From assembly GCA_963708895.1 (NCBI GenBank), contig CAVPUE010000001.1, positions 1-64,000 of the forward strand: a stretch of 64,000 bases of DNA, given 5' to 3'. The stretch is from Bacillus_BD sp963708895 (GTDB lineage: Bacteria > Bacillota > Bacilli > Bacillales > Cytobacillaceae). Both the position numbers and the translations under genes were made by a program. The notes under the pieces were generated by a model. It saw only the letters and a program-made list of their open reading frames with translations. It did not search any database and was not told the origin of the DNA. Position 1 is the first letter of the stretch. Every line of letters begins with the position of its first letter. This document shows, piece by piece, positions 32,057 to 41,816 of this stretch.

Positions 32057-33409
32057 TTAGATCGGTTCCTGTATCTTTTCCTTGTCTTCCTCAACGGACT
32101 CTAAATCAGATTCATTGATGGTAACAACTACCTTTTCAATCCGATTTTCTGATACCTCTTTTACTTCAAAAAGCAGATTTTGATACGTAATGACCGGACG
32201 TTCATGAATCGAAGGAATATGGCCAATTTCGCCAATCAAAAAGCCATTTAACGTATCAAAGTTATCGATTGGCAAGTCTACTCCTAAAATATCCTCCAGC
32301 TTATATAAACTTGTCACACCTTCTATAGAATATTGATTAACCTTAAGTTGCTGAATTTCCTCATCTTCTGGTCCATCAATCTCACTAGAAATCTCACCGA
32401 CAATTTCTTCAATCACGTCTTCTATCGTAATTAAGCCTTCCGTACCTCCATATTCATCCAACACAATCGCAATATGTACATTATTTTGTTTCATCTCTGT
32501 AAATAATCGATCAACTGACTGTGACTCTAGTACAAAAAATGGTTTTCGAATCAATTCCCTTAAATCAAAGACTTTTTCATTTTTTTTATTCATAAATTGA
32601 AATAAATATTTTACGTGAAGAATGCCAACAATATTATCGATATCGCCTTCATATACTGGAAATCTTGTATACCTCTCCTGATTCACTAATTCAACCGTTT
32701 CTTCTAAACTTGCATCAATCGAGAGAGCCACCATATCTGTCCGATGTGTAACAAGATCAGAGACCGTTTTATCATTGAATTCAAAGATATTGTTGATCAT
32801 CAGCCTTTCCGCATCCTGAATCGTTCCACGCTCACTACCGACATCAATCATCATCCGTATTTCCTCTTCGGTAGCTTCCTCTCCTTTTGCATTTGGATCG
32901 ACACCAAACACTCGTACAACAGAGTTTGTTGAAAGCGTTAGAAATTTAACAAGCGGTAAACATATTTTGAATAATAAGGTAAGAGGAAATGCTGCCAAAT
33001 TAGCAATTAATTCAGTCTTTTGCAAGGCTAACTGCTTAGGCACTAGCTCTCCAAAAACTAATGTAAAATACGAAAGAAGAACAGTTATCACAACTACAGA
33101 AGCGGTAGCCAACACATCTAAATCTAATGGAACTCCTACTTCATAGAGGAATTGTGCAAGTGGGCCGGCAAAGAAATCCGCCGCAAAAGCACTTGCTAAA
33201 AATCCAGCTAGTGTAATCCCAATCTGAATCGTGCTTAAAAATCGGCTCGGCTCGGAAACCAAATTATAAAGCATCTTTGCCTTCTTATCACCATCTTCTG
33301 CATTTCGTTTAATTTTGTTATCATTTAATGCAACCAACGCCATTTCAGATGCAGCAAAAAAGGCATTTATTAAAATTAAAACAATAAGTGTAATAATGGC
33401 TATATACAA
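32057..33409 (-). CDS. CNNM/CorC-type membrane protein (DUF21 + CBS pair + transporter-associated domain)
   Basis: 450 residues. DUF21 membrane domain with three to four helices (residues 1-180: FFAASEMALVALN, GITLAGFLASAFAA, LVFGELVPKQLAL), then the CBS pair (about 200-330: THRTDMVALSIDASLEETVEL, ILHVKYLF, VLDEYGGTEGLITIEDVIEEIVGEI) and the C-terminal CorC_HlyC domain. Family members transport Mg2+ or Co2+ or affect metal efflux. It is often called hemolysin-like, but hemolysis is not expected. The frame is open to a TTG at 33469 without a ribosome site. TTG 33409 has GGAGGG eight bases upstream and starts right before the first helix, so I use it. Confidence 0.88.
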   Translation of the reverse strand: MYIAIITLIVLILINAFFAASEMALVALNDNKIKRNAEDGDKKAKMLYNLVSEPSRFLSTIQIGITLAGFLASAFAADFFAGPLAQFLYEVGVPLDLDVLATASVVVITVLLSYFTLVFGELVPKQLALQKTELIANLAAFPLTLLFKICLPLVKFLTLSTNSVVRVFGVDPNAKGEEATEEEIRMMIDVGSERGTIQDAERLMINNIFEFNDKTVSDLVTHRTDMVALSIDASLEETVELVNQERYTRFPVYEGDIDNIVGILHVKYLFQFMNKKNEKVFDLRELIRKPFFVLESQSVDRLFTEMKQNNVHIAIVLDEYGGTEGLITIEDVIEEIVGEISSEIDGPEDEEIQQLKVNQYSIEGVTSLYKLEDILGVDLPIDNFDTLNGFLIGEIGHIPSIHERPVITYQNLLFEVKEVSENRIEKVVVTINESDLESVEEDKEKIQEPI

Positions 33410-33647
33410 TGAAAAATACCCTCCATTTTTAATAGGAATCGATTTATTAGGATACTGACTATGTGGCAAGCAAATTTTTGATGCTCTCTTTTTGCATCTT
33501 TAAATATCAGAATTCTTATATATCTATCATACTGTTAAGAAGAGGAAATTAAAACAGCAATGTTGAAAAATTTCATAATTTTTTCTTCTAATTATCATTG
33601 GTTCAGATATTCATGCAGATTAAACAATCCTTACACCTTTCGTTTTC

Positions 33648-33692
33648 AAAAAAAATACTCTAGGAATTGAGTCGATTCAATTCTTAGAGTAC
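33648..33692 (-). terminator. terminator of the HU gene
   Basis: CTCTA.GAATTGA/TCAATTC.TAGAG hairpin with, on the minus strand, a run of eight T. Confidence 0.75.
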
Positions 33693-33715
33693 CTTAAAAG
33701 TTAAGATTCTACTTT

Positions 33716-33988
33716 TTATTTAACAGCCTCTTTCAATTCTTTACCCGCTTTGAATGCTGGTACTTTAGAAGCTGCAATGTCTATTTCTTCTCCAGTTTGT
33801 GGATTACGACCTTTACGAGCCGCACGGTCACGTACTTCAAAAGTTCCAAATCCAATTAATTGAATTTTTTCCTCTTTTGCAAGAGTTTGTGTAATCGTGT
33901 CAAATAACGCATCCAATACTTTTGCTGCGTCTTTCTGTGTCAATTCAGCTCGTTCTGCTACTGCTTTTACTAATTCAGTTTTATTCAT
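33716..33988 (-). CDS. hup: HU family DNA-binding protein
   Basis: 90 residues, the standard HU length: MNKTELVKAVAERAELTQKDA, the dimer core and the DNA-binding arm signature GFGTFEVRDRAARKGRNPQTGEEI. It binds and bends DNA non-specifically as a major nucleoid protein. I start at ATG 33988, where GAGGTG lies upstream; the frame extends seven codons further. Because this is not in the usual ribosomal or gerC/ndk neighbourhood of hbs, it may be a paralogue of HBsu. It has its own terminator. Confidence 0.9.
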   Translation of the reverse strand: MNKTELVKAVAERAELTQKDAAKVLDALFDTITQTLAKEEKIQLIGFGTFEVRDRAARKGRNPQTGEEIDIAASKVPAFKAGKELKEAVK

Positions 33989-34242
33989 CCTCATACACCT
34001 CGATTTCATGATATTACTATGTAGAAACTTAAATATAGCATATACATCCTCTATATTCTAGCACTAGTATGTTCAAAATTTAAATGATATAAACATGGTA
34101 CTCTATTAGCTAGAAAAACGGAATGAGTTTTCAGTTCAACTCGCCTATCCTCAAAATTTATTTTTTCTAAAAACAAGGCTTTTATTTAAACCTTTTCATA
34201 TATATATTTAGAGGTGGTATAAGAAATTGAAAGGAGAGATTT

Positions 34243-34851
34243 ATGGTTATTCTCATGTTTATCCTTGCCTATCTCATTGGTAGCATTCCAACTGCTCTAA
34301 TCATTGGGAAAGTATTTTTTCATATTGATATCCGTGATCACGGTAGTCAAAATCCAGGGGCAACCAATTCCCTTCGAGTATTAGGAAAAAGGGCTGCAGT
34401 TGGTGTTCTGCTTATTGATGTGGGAAAAGGTGCACTTGCTGCTTCACTGCCGCTCCTATTTCAAATAGAGTTGAATCCACTATATCCGGGGTTAATCGCT
34501 GTTATTGGCCACTGCTTCCCTATTTTTGCAGGCTTCAGAGGCGGAAAAGCCATAGCTACTACTGCAGGTACATTACTAATAGCAAACTTTTGGTTGTTTT
34601 TAATCGTTTATATTACCTTTTTCTTAGTGATTTTTATTACAAAATACGTTTTCTTAGGTTCTATTTCTGTTGGACTTATCCTATTCTTTTATACTATCAT
34701 GAAAACTGGTAGAGAAGATGATCTTCTTTTTCTTTTATTTCTCTTACTCCTCATCTTTCTACATCGGACAAACATTCGGAATTTTATCCACCATAACGAA
34801 CCAAAAATAACAGATAAGAATTTAATCAACGATCGAATCAAACCCGTTTAA
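34243..34851 (+). CDS. plsY: glycerol-3-phosphate acyltransferase PlsY
   Basis: 202 residues with five hydrophobic segments. The three PlsY motifs are present: LIGSIPTALI, then SQNPGATNSLRVLGK (phosphate-binding, family GSGNPGATN) and GHCFPIFAGFRGGKA. It transfers acyl groups from acyl-phosphate to glycerol-3-phosphate in the first step of phospholipid synthesis, working with PlsX. The hydrophilic C terminus after FLHRTNI is longer than usual by about 15 residues. RBS GAAAGGAGAG before ATG. B. subtilis PlsY (yneS) is located elsewhere, so this may be a second copy or a moved gene. A terminator follows. Confidence 0.9.
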   Translation: MVILMFILAYLIGSIPTALIIGKVFFHIDIRDHGSQNPGATNSLRVLGKRAAVGVLLIDVGKGALAASLPLLFQIELNPLYPGLIAVIGHCFPIFAGFRGGKAIATTAGTLLIANFWLFLIVYITFFLVIFITKYVFLGSISVGLILFFYTIMKTGREDDLLFLLFLLLLIFLHRTNIRNFIHHNEPKITDKNLINDRIKPV

Positions 34852-34854
34852 TGT

Positions 34855-34904
34855 AAAAAAAGGATAGGTCTAACAGTAGTAAAATCTGTTGCCTATCCTT
34901 TTTT
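34855..34904. terminator. bidirectional terminator after plsY
   Basis: AAAAAAAGGATAGG/CCTATCCTTTTTT stem, between convergent plsY and the DinB-like gene. Confidence 0.8.
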
Positions 34905-34921
34905 ATTCGATAACAGGATTG

Positions 34922-35434
34922 TTAATCAGTGATCCCTAAAATGGATTTGATCTCTTTAATTTGTGCAATATGTCTCTGTTCATGTAAAGGAATCAGTTCA
35001 ACCCATTGATCAAGAGGTAACTCACCAAAGGCAGGGTGGTTTACTGATTTTTCCTCCAAGATCGATTTGTCCTCTATCGTATGAAGCACGGACATCAGCC
35101 TTTTTCTTGAATCATTTAATAAATCGATCATTTGTTGAACGGCAAATGGTTGTTCGTCAGGTTCAACAATTTTGGGCGCTTGAATCTTTTTTGTTCGATC
35201 TAAAATAAGCTCCACTTTTCTTCGTTCGATGTTCGTACTAAGGGACTCTTTTACTCCCCAGCCAATCACTTTAGCTGTCGATTTTTCCACTAAAACGAGA
35301 TGATGACAAACTTGCGCGATGCTCCACATCTCTTTGCCAGGTTGACCATTAAATTCGTCATCCGTTAAAGAAGTAATCTCTTGTACCAAGTTTTTTCTCG
35401 TGACATCCAAATAATCATTTTCAGAATAGGTCAT
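34922..35434 (-). CDS. DinB-like (DUF664-type) four-helix protein
   Basis: 170 residues, predicted four-helix bundle of the DinB/YfiT superfamily, with metal-binding His in WSIAQVCHHLVLVE and the C-terminal HEQRHIAQIKEI (H-x3-H). Many relatives bind a divalent metal and some act as thiol-dependent S-transferases (bacillithiol transferases). No substrate can be inferred. Start ATG with GGGAGAAAATC upstream. The end is close to the plsY terminator. Not in an operon with its neighbours. Confidence 0.8.
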   Translation of the reverse strand: MTYSENDYLDVTRKNLVQEITSLTDDEFNGQPGKEMWSIAQVCHHLVLVEKSTAKVIGWGVKESLSTNIERRKVELILDRTKKIQAPKIVEPDEQPFAVQQMIDLLNDSRKRLMSVLHTIEDKSILEEKSVNHPAFGELPLDQWVELIPLHEQRHIAQIKEIKSILGITD

Positions 35435-35547
35435 GATTTTCTCCCTTCACTTGAAAGTGAGTGATTCCTATTCCTTTTATATTCGGCTGTTTTAAAAATA
35501 TGCTTTAAGCTTTTCCCCCGCTAAAGTGTAGCAGTACCCTTCATGTC

Positions 35548-36108
35548 TTAAGAAATTTTCACTAAAGTACTAAGGATACTCTCAGCAACAGTATGCCAAA
35601 GGCCTTCCTCCACTTGGTACCGCTCGCCTAGTTGTTTGTACAAGGCCATTTGCTTGTCTTTAAAGTCTGGATCATCCTGACTTGGGAGTTTACTTATTTC
35701 ACTTGTCACTAAATCTTGTAGCTTTGGAGCTCTTGGACCCCATACCGCTTTTTCTTCACCGTTCCCATCGATAAAAACAAAAATCGGAATCGACCTTGAC
35801 GTTCCATTTGTTAAATATTGATCGATTAATTCAAGATTTTGATCTCGCAACACAAAGCGAACATCTATATTGGCTTCCTCGGCAATACGCAACAACACAG
35901 GATTATTTAACATCGCATCGCCACACCAATCCTCAGAAATGACAATCACCTTTAATCCTAAATCCTTTATCTTTTGAGCTTGCTGTTTTTCCTCAGCATT
36001 TAACGTAAACTGACTATAAATCGTATTCATTTTCTCTTGATTGACGTTCATCCCAGCAATATATTCTTCTGTCGTTAGTCCTTTTTCAAACCATTGTTTT
36101 AATTCCAC
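35548..36108 (-). CDS. thioredoxin-fold family protein
   Basis: About 186 residues from GTG 36108 (the frame reaches 36177, but AAAGGAG sits 11 bases before this GTG, and ELKQWFEKGLTTEEYI is the typical N terminus). Thioredoxin-like core: VIVISEDWCGDAMLNNPVLLRIA carries a single Cys in the WCGD motif instead of CxxC, and RSIPIFVFID has the cis-Pro. The family (thioredoxin_9-type, Bacillus YtpP-like neighbours) is uncharacterised. A single active-site Cys suggests a non-classical thiol function. Monocistronic. Confidence 0.72.
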   Translation of the reverse strand: MELKQWFEKGLTTEEYIAGMNVNQEKMNTIYSQFTLNAEEKQQAQKIKDLGLKVIVISEDWCGDAMLNNPVLLRIAEEANIDVRFVLRDQNLELIDQYLTNGTSRSIPIFVFIDGNGEEKAVWGPRAPKLQDLVTSEISKLPSQDDPDFKDKQMALYKQLGERYQVEEGLWHTVAESILSTLVKIS

Positions 36109-36368
36109 TCTACTCACATCTCCTTTAAGAAATTTTACAGTTACTCCTATTTTGCTGTTCTTCACTTCATTTATCAAGTTTTAAACCTAGTCCAAGTTTC
36201 CTTATCCTTTATTAAAATAGAATTTATTGATTGTATTTATTATTGCAATATATTTATTTTAATAAGATATTGTTAATAATGCCGAAAGAATATAGAATTA
36301 AAGTTATTGTTTATAAAAATTTGACACTTTATAATATTATACAAAGATAGAATGAAGGGAGAATCTTG

Positions 36369-37862
36369 ATGTCAGATGAAATCTATCAATTAATTTCAAT
36401 CTTTATTTATTTAGCCATCATGTTGTATATCGGTTGGTATTCATACAAGAGGACAAGCAACTTAACAGATTATATGCTTGGAGGTCGTTCATTAGGGCCT
36501 GCTGTTACCGCACTTAGTGCAGGGGCTGCTGATATGAGTGGTTGGTTACTGATGGGCTTACCAGGCGGTATATACGTTACAGGACTTGCTGATGCATGGA
36601 TTGCTATAGGGTTAACGCTAGGAGCCTATGCAAACTGGTTCTTCATTGCTCCAAGACTGCGTTCCTATTCACAAGTTGCCAATGATTCCATCACGATTCC
36701 TGGTTATTTAGAAAATCGCTTTAAAGATTCCTCAAAATTACTTAGAATCGTTTCAGGCCTTGTTATTTTAATCTTTTTTACTTTTTATATTTCATCTGGA
36801 ATGGTTTCCGGAGGCGTATTCTTTGAATCGTCTTTCGGTATTGATTACAAAGTCGGATTATTCATTGTAGGCGGTGTTACCATTGCCTATACTCTATTTG
36901 GTGGTTTCCTAGCTGTTAGCTATACCGACTTTCTACAAGGCCTTATGATGTTAATCGCTCTTTTACTCGTACCGATTATTGGGATTTTCTTTACTGGTGG
37001 ACCAGCGGAAACGTTTAATACGATACGAGCTGTTGATCCAACACTGCTTGACTTCTTTAAAGGCACTACCTTTGTAGGTATTGTATCCGCCCTTGCCTGG
37101 GGCCTTGGCTACTTCGGACAACCTCATATTATTGTTCGATTTATGGCGATTAATTCAATCAAAGAAACAAAAAGTGCTCGACGGATTGGGATGGGCTGGA
37201 TGATTTTCTCCTTACTGGGTACGATTTTTACAGCATTAATTGGGATTGCCTTTTTTGAACAAAACCCACAATATGTACTCGAAAATCCCGAAACGGTCTT
37301 TTTAACACTTGGACAAATTCTTTTCCACCCATTGATAGCGGGTTTCTTGTTAGCGGCCATTCTCGCGGCCATCATGAGTACGATTTCTTCACAATTAATT
37401 GTGACTTCAAGTGCTCTGATAGAAGACTTATATAAAGTCCTGTTACGAAAAAATGGAAGTGATCGAGAATATGTCTTTTTAGGCAGAATGGCTGTTTTAC
37501 TAGTATCCATCATCGCCATGGTACTTGCCTTAGAGCCAGATAGTACCATTTTAGATCTTGTTGCCTATGCTTGGGCAGGATTTGGCGGTGCTTTCGGTCC
37601 TGTCATTTTGTTAAGTTTATTCTGGAGAAAAATGACAACCTGGGGTGCACTAGCTGGAATGATTACAGGAGCTGTCACTGTTATTTTATGGGCAAACTTA
37701 ACGAAAGCAGGTGTGATTCCCTTTCAGTTATATGAAATTGTACCCGGCTTCCTGATTAACCTATTCTTTATCGTCGTGGTCAGTCTCATTACTTATAAAC
37801 CAAACGAAACGATTGAAAAGGAATTTGACGAAACAGTTCGATTACTGAAAAGCGAACAATAA
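36369..37862 (+). CDS. putP: sodium/proline symporter
   Basis: 497 residues with 13 hydrophobic helices, sodium:solute symporter (SSS) family. Blocks: YMLGGRSLGPAVTALSAGAADMSGWLLMGLPG (helix 2, Na+ site), AIGLTLGAYANWFFIAPRLR, ALAWGLGYFGQPHIIVRFMA, and LAAILAAIMSTISSQLIVTSSAL (Na+ site, helix 8). It imports proline with Na+, for nutrition or osmoprotection (PutP or OpuE). In B. subtilis an OpuE-type symporter lies beside gatCAB, as here (convergent with gatB), which favours the opuE orthologue. ATG 36369 (AAGGGAG seven bases upstream) is preferred to the TTG three bases earlier. Confidence 0.9.
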   Translation: MSDEIYQLISIFIYLAIMLYIGWYSYKRTSNLTDYMLGGRSLGPAVTALSAGAADMSGWLLMGLPGGIYVTGLADAWIAIGLTLGAYANWFFIAPRLRSYSQVANDSITIPGYLENRFKDSSKLLRIVSGLVILIFFTFYISSGMVSGGVFFESSFGIDYKVGLFIVGGVTIAYTLFGGFLAVSYTDFLQGLMMLIALLLVPIIGIFFTGGPAETFNTIRAVDPTLLDFFKGTTFVGIVSALAWGLGYFGQPHIIVRFMAINSIKETKSARRIGMGWMIFSLLGTIFTALIGIAFFEQNPQYVLENPETVFLTLGQILFHPLIAGFLLAAILAAIMSTISSQLIVTSSALIEDLYKVLLRKNGSDREYVFLGRMAVLLVSIIAMVLALEPDSTILDLVAYAWAGFGGAFGPVILLSLFWRKMTTWGALAGMITGAVTVILWANLTKAGVIPFQLYEIVPGFLINLFFIVVVSLITYKPNETIEKEFDETVRLLKSEQ

Positions 37863-37870
37863 GCATGACA

Positions 37871-37903
37871 AGGGCGCTGATGAATAATTCATCAGCGCCC
37901 TTT
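37871..37903. terminator. bidirectional terminator
   Basis: AAGGGCGCTGATGAAT/ATTCATCAGCGCCCTT, a 16-bp perfect stem between putP and gatB. Confidence 0.85.
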
Positions 37904-37907
37904 CTTA

Positions 37908-39336
37908 TTATAGTTTATTTAACTCTTCTACGATCAGTTTATTCACCATTTGCGGATTTGCTTGTCCTTTTGAAGCCTTCATGACTTGACCAACTAAAGA
38001 ACCAACTGCTTTTTGTTTTCCATTTTTGAAATCCTCAACAGACTTCGGATTGTTTTGAATCGCTTCTGTTACCCATTTTAAAAGAGCACCTTCATCAGAA
38101 ACTTGAACAAGACCTTTTTCTTTTACGATCTTCTCAGCGTCTCCGCCATTTTCAATTAACTCTTTAAAAACAGTTTTAGCAATTTTAGAAGAAATCGTGC
38201 CATTTGCAATTAATTTAATCATGCCTGCAAGACCTTCTGGAGTTAAGGCTACTTCGATCTAATTCCTTTTGTTCCGCATTCAGATAAGCAGATACATCCC
38301 CCATTAACCAGTTAGATGCAAGTTTTGCATCTGCACCTTGGGCAACCGTTGCTTCAAAGAAATCAGCCATTTCTTTTGTAACGGTTAGTACTTCAGCATC
38401 ATACGCAGGTAATCCAAGTTCTTCTACATAACGTTTTTTCCTTGCATCAGGAAGTTCTGGAATTTCTGCACGAACACGCTCTTTCCATTCGTCATCAATA
38501 TAAATATCCAATAAATCAGGCTCTGGGAAATAACGATAATCATCAGAACCTTCTTTTACACGCATTAGAAGCGTTGTATTGCTTGCTTCATCAAAACGAC
38601 GTGTTTCTTGTTCAATCACACCACCAGAACGAAGAACTTGCGCTTGTCTTTTTTCTTCATATTCAAGACCTTTGCGCACAAAGTTAAAGGAGTTTAAGTT
38701 CTTTAACTCTGTTTTTGTTCCGAATTCCTCTTGTCCTACAGGTCTTAGAGAAATATTGGCATCACAACGAAGTGAACCTTCTTCCATTTTACAATCAGAC
38801 ACACCTGTATATTGAATAATCGACTTTACTTTTTCCAAATAGGCATAGGCTTCATTTGGCGTACGAATATCCGGCTCAGATACAATCTCAATAAGTGGTG
38901 TACCTTGGCGGTTATAATCACATAAAGAATAGCTTCCCTCGTGATTTAATTTACCAGCATCCTCTTCTAAATGAATACGAGTAATTCCAATTTTCTTTTT
39001 ATAGCCATCTACTTCAATTTCAACCCAACCATGTTCACCGATTGGTTTATCAAATTGAGAAATTTGATAAGCTTTTGGATTATCTGGGTAAAAGTAGTTT
39101 TTTCGGTCAAATTTTGTTTCTGTTGCCACTTCGCAATTCAATGCCATACATGCCTTCATGCCAAAATCGACTACTTTTTTATTTAAAACCGGTAATACAC
39201 CAGGATAACCAAGCTCAATCACAGATGTATTTGTATTTGGTTCAGCTCCAAATTTATTGGGACTTGCTGAAAAGATTTTTGATTCAGTTTTCAATTCAAC
39301 ATGGACTTCAAGTCCAATGACTGTTTCAAATTCCAT
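37908..39336 (-). CDS. gatB: aspartyl/glutamyl-tRNA amidotransferase subunit B (one apparent frameshift)
   Basis: GatB, about 475 residues when repaired. It phosphorylates Glu-tRNA(Gln) or Asp-tRNA(Asn) for amidation by GatA. Seen: ETVIGLEVHVELKTESKIFS, the catalytic core with YFYPDNPKAYQISQFD and RQGTPLIEIVSEPD, then the helical and YqeY-like tail (MIKLIANGTISSKIAKTVFKEL). The frame breaks near 38256, where one extra base turns ELDEVALTPEGLAG into ELDRSSLNSRRSC and a stop; the tail continues in the next frame to 37908. Since GatB is essential in organisms without GlnRS, a sequencing error is likely. Start ATG 39336 with GGGGGGAGAACA. It is 12 bases downstream of gatA. Confidence 0.9.
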
Positions 39337-39348
39337 TGTTCTCCCCCC

Positions 39349-40805
39349 TTACAGTGCAGGTTTTTGCTTATGATAATCTGTTGCTTGTTCATATGCATGT
39401 GCCACGCGATAAACCGTGCTTTCATCAAAATGCTTGCCAATAATTTGTAACCCTAGTGGAAGACCATTCGCAAATCCACATGGAACTGAAATTCCTGGTA
39501 CACCGGCAAGGTTTACTGGAATCGTTAAAATATCATTCGCATACATCGTTAATGGATCTGAGATATTTTCACCAATTTTAAAAGCAGGTGTTGGTGTTGT
39601 TGGTCCAACAATAACATCATATTTTTCAAATACATCTTCAAAATCTTTTTTAATCAATGTACGTGCTTTTTGTGCTTTTTTATAATAAGCATCATAATAA
39701 CCAGAACTTAATGCAAACGTACCAAGCATAATTCGACGTTTCACTTCATCTCCAAAACCTTCTGCTCTAGAGTTTTTATACAAATCGATTAAGTTTCAGA
39801 ATTTGGTGAACGATATCCATAACGAACACCATCAAAACGTGCTAAGTTAGCAGATGCTTCAGAAGATGAAAGTAAATAATAGGTAGCTAATGCATATTTA
39901 GAATGTGGTAATGATACCTCTTCCCACTCTGCTCCTAATTTTTCTAATACTTTTAAGGCTTCTAATACTGAATTGCGTGCTTCTTCACCAACACCTTCAC
40001 CAAGGTATTCTTTTGGAACCGCAATTTTCAACCCTTTAATATCACCTGTTAAAGCTTCAACGTAATTTGGAACTTCGACATTAGCTGAAGTTGAATCCAT
40101 TGGATCCAAACCAGAAATCGCTTGTAACAAATACGCATTATCTTCAACTGTTCTTGTAATTGGACCAATTTGGTCTAATGATGAAGCAAAGGCAACAAGA
40201 CCAGAACGGGAAACTCGTCCATATGTTGGTTTTATTCCAACGACTCCACAAAATGCTGCAGGTTGTCGAATCGAACCACCTGTATCAGATCCTAATGAGA
40301 AAAGAACTTCTCCTGCTGCAACAGAAGCCGCAGAACCACCAGAAGAACCACCTGGTACGGTTTCTAAATTCCATGGATTTTTCGTTTTCTTATAGTAAGA
40401 GTTTTCCGTTGAAGAACCCATTGCGAACTCATCCATGTTTAATTTACCAATCGTAATCGTCTCTGCTTTATGTAATTGATCCACAACGGTTGCATTATAA
40501 ATAGGATCAAAGTTTTCAAGTATTTTACTTGCACAAGTTGTCCGTAAATCTTTTGTGACAATATTATCTTTCACGCCAATTGGCATTCCGAAAAGTAAGC
40601 CTTTCGATTCGTCTGTGCCAAGCTTTTCGTCTAATTTCTTAGCCGCATTACGAGCATTTTCTTCATCCAATGTTAAAAATGCCTGTACCTTGTCATCTAC
40701 CTCTTGAATTCGTTTATACGATTCATCCACAAGATCAGACACTGTGATTTCTTTATTTTGTAACAGAACATGTAGTTCTGATACTTTTCGATCAAACAAA
40801 CTCAC
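39349..40805 (-). CDS. gatA: glutamyl-tRNA amidotransferase subunit A (one apparent frameshift)
   Basis: GatA, about 485 residues when repaired. An amidase-signature hydrolase that releases ammonia from glutamine for GatB. Seen: the catalytic Lys in GVKDNIVTKDLRTTCASKIL, the PGGSSGGSAASVAAG loop and SDTGGSIRQPAAFCG with the Ser nucleophile. The N-terminal part stops at 39789, reading RSPNSET; one missing base in a TTT run near 39791 should continue as ETLIDLYKNSRAEGFGDEVKRR, which is exactly where the next frame resumes. Start GTG 40805 after AAAGGAGGTCTTCAG. Operon gatC-gatA-gatB, with 14 bases between gatC and gatA. Confidence 0.9.
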
Positions 40806-40819
40806 CTGAAGACCTCCTT

Positions 40820-41110
40820 TTACTCAATAATAGCCGGTACTTTGATTTGCCCATTTTCATGATCTGGTGCGTTTTTCAAGACTTCTTCTACTGGTAATCC
40901 TGGTTTTGAAACATCCTCACGGAAAATATTTTTCATATCTAATACATGTGAAGTTGGCTCTACATTCTCTGTATCAAGTTCATTCAGCTCTTCAGCAAAG
41001 GAAATAATCGCATCCAAATCATTGGTTAATTTCTCTGCTTCTTCCTCGGTAATCGCAAGTCTAGCCAAATTAGCGACATGCTTTACTTCATCCATTGTAA
41101 TTCTCGTCAC
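40820..41110 (-). CDS. gatC: glutamyl-tRNA amidotransferase subunit C
   Basis: 96 residues, normal length. GatC stabilises the GatA-GatB complex. Seen: VKHVANLARLAITEEEAEKL, DAIISFAEELNELDTENVEPTSHVLDM and the C-terminal FREDVS....VEEVLKNAPDHENGQIKVPAIIE. Start GTG 41110 preceded by GGAGGTGACCCAAG. First gene of the gatCAB operon. Confidence 0.95.
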   Translation of the reverse strand: MTRITMDEVKHVANLARLAITEEEAEKLTNDLDAIISFAEELNELDTENVEPTSHVLDMKNIFREDVSKPGLPVEEVLKNAPDHENGQIKVPAIIE

Positions 41111-41248
41111 CTTGGGTCACCTCCATTTAGTTCGACAAATTTATACACAATAATATTGATAATATCAAACTTTAAAGGCCTAAACAAGATTTTATAGGCA
41201 TTGATTCACAATCAATACCCATGTTATAAATTTACCTTATTATATACG

Positions 41249-41686
41249 TTATTTTTTTAAAAAAGAAAATAAGCCTTTTTTCTTTTTGGATTGCTGCTGG
41301 GGTTCTATCCGAAAGCTTGATTTGGAAATATAAATATCTTCTTTATTTACTGCATCTTCATGTGCCAGTACCAGTCCAATATCGGTTTGATGATCTTTAT
41401 TATTGATAATAGTGAACTTAATCCCGTTAGGATCAGCCAACTTTACATACTTAGATAAAAAGCGATAATCGATTTGTCCATTTAATAGTAAATGAAGGTT
41501 AGGATGATTTTTCAATGCTAGTTCGACTTCTTTATAAATCTCTTCTTCCATCACTTGCGCTTTCGTTAAAGCTATTTCAATTCTCTCACGAAGTGTCCCT
41601 AGATATTTCCTACGTTCATCAGGGTTCGTTTCTTTTGGCCCATACATCCCTTGCTTCAGATAATCCTCCACATTCGATTCAGTCAA
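41249..41686 (-). CDS. yueI: YueI family protein (DUF1694)
   Basis: 145 residues from TTG 41686; GGAGGTG lies six bases upstream, while the apparent GTG at 41695 overlaps it. Blocks typical of YueI: ESNVEDYLKQGMYGPKETNPDERRKYLGTLRERI, LNGQIDYRFLSKYVKLAD, GLVLAHEDAV, and a Lys-rich C terminus (KKKKGLFSFLKK). Function unknown. It is soluble and possibly related to small-ligand binding. Monocistronic; the intergenic region to gatC is 138 bases. Confidence 0.82.
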   Translation of the reverse strand: MTESNVEDYLKQGMYGPKETNPDERRKYLGTLRERIEIALTKAQVMEEEIYKEVELALKNHPNLHLLLNGQIDYRFLSKYVKLADPNGIKFTIINNKDHQTDIGLVLAHEDAVNKEDIYISKSSFRIEPQQQSKKKKGLFSFLKK

Positions 41687-41775
41687 AACGACCACCTCCT
41701 TATTTCTTATTATTATATATGTACCTACTATTTAACAAGTGATGAATCTAAAGATTATTCATTTTAGAAACGAAA

Positions 41776-41804
41776 ATAAAGCCCCCTTCTCTAAGAAAAG
41801 GGAG
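41776..41804 (-). terminator. terminator of the glyoxylate operon
   Basis: On the minus strand GCTCCCTTTTCT/AGAAGGGGGC with a following TTTATTTT, 13 bases after the aceA stop. Confidence 0.65.
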
Positions 41805-41816
41805 CACTTGGCCTTA

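Noticed and set aside
37124..37549. 141-codon minus frame inside putP
   Set aside because: Shadow of a membrane-protein gene; no ribosome site, and Lys/Ile-rich antisense composition.
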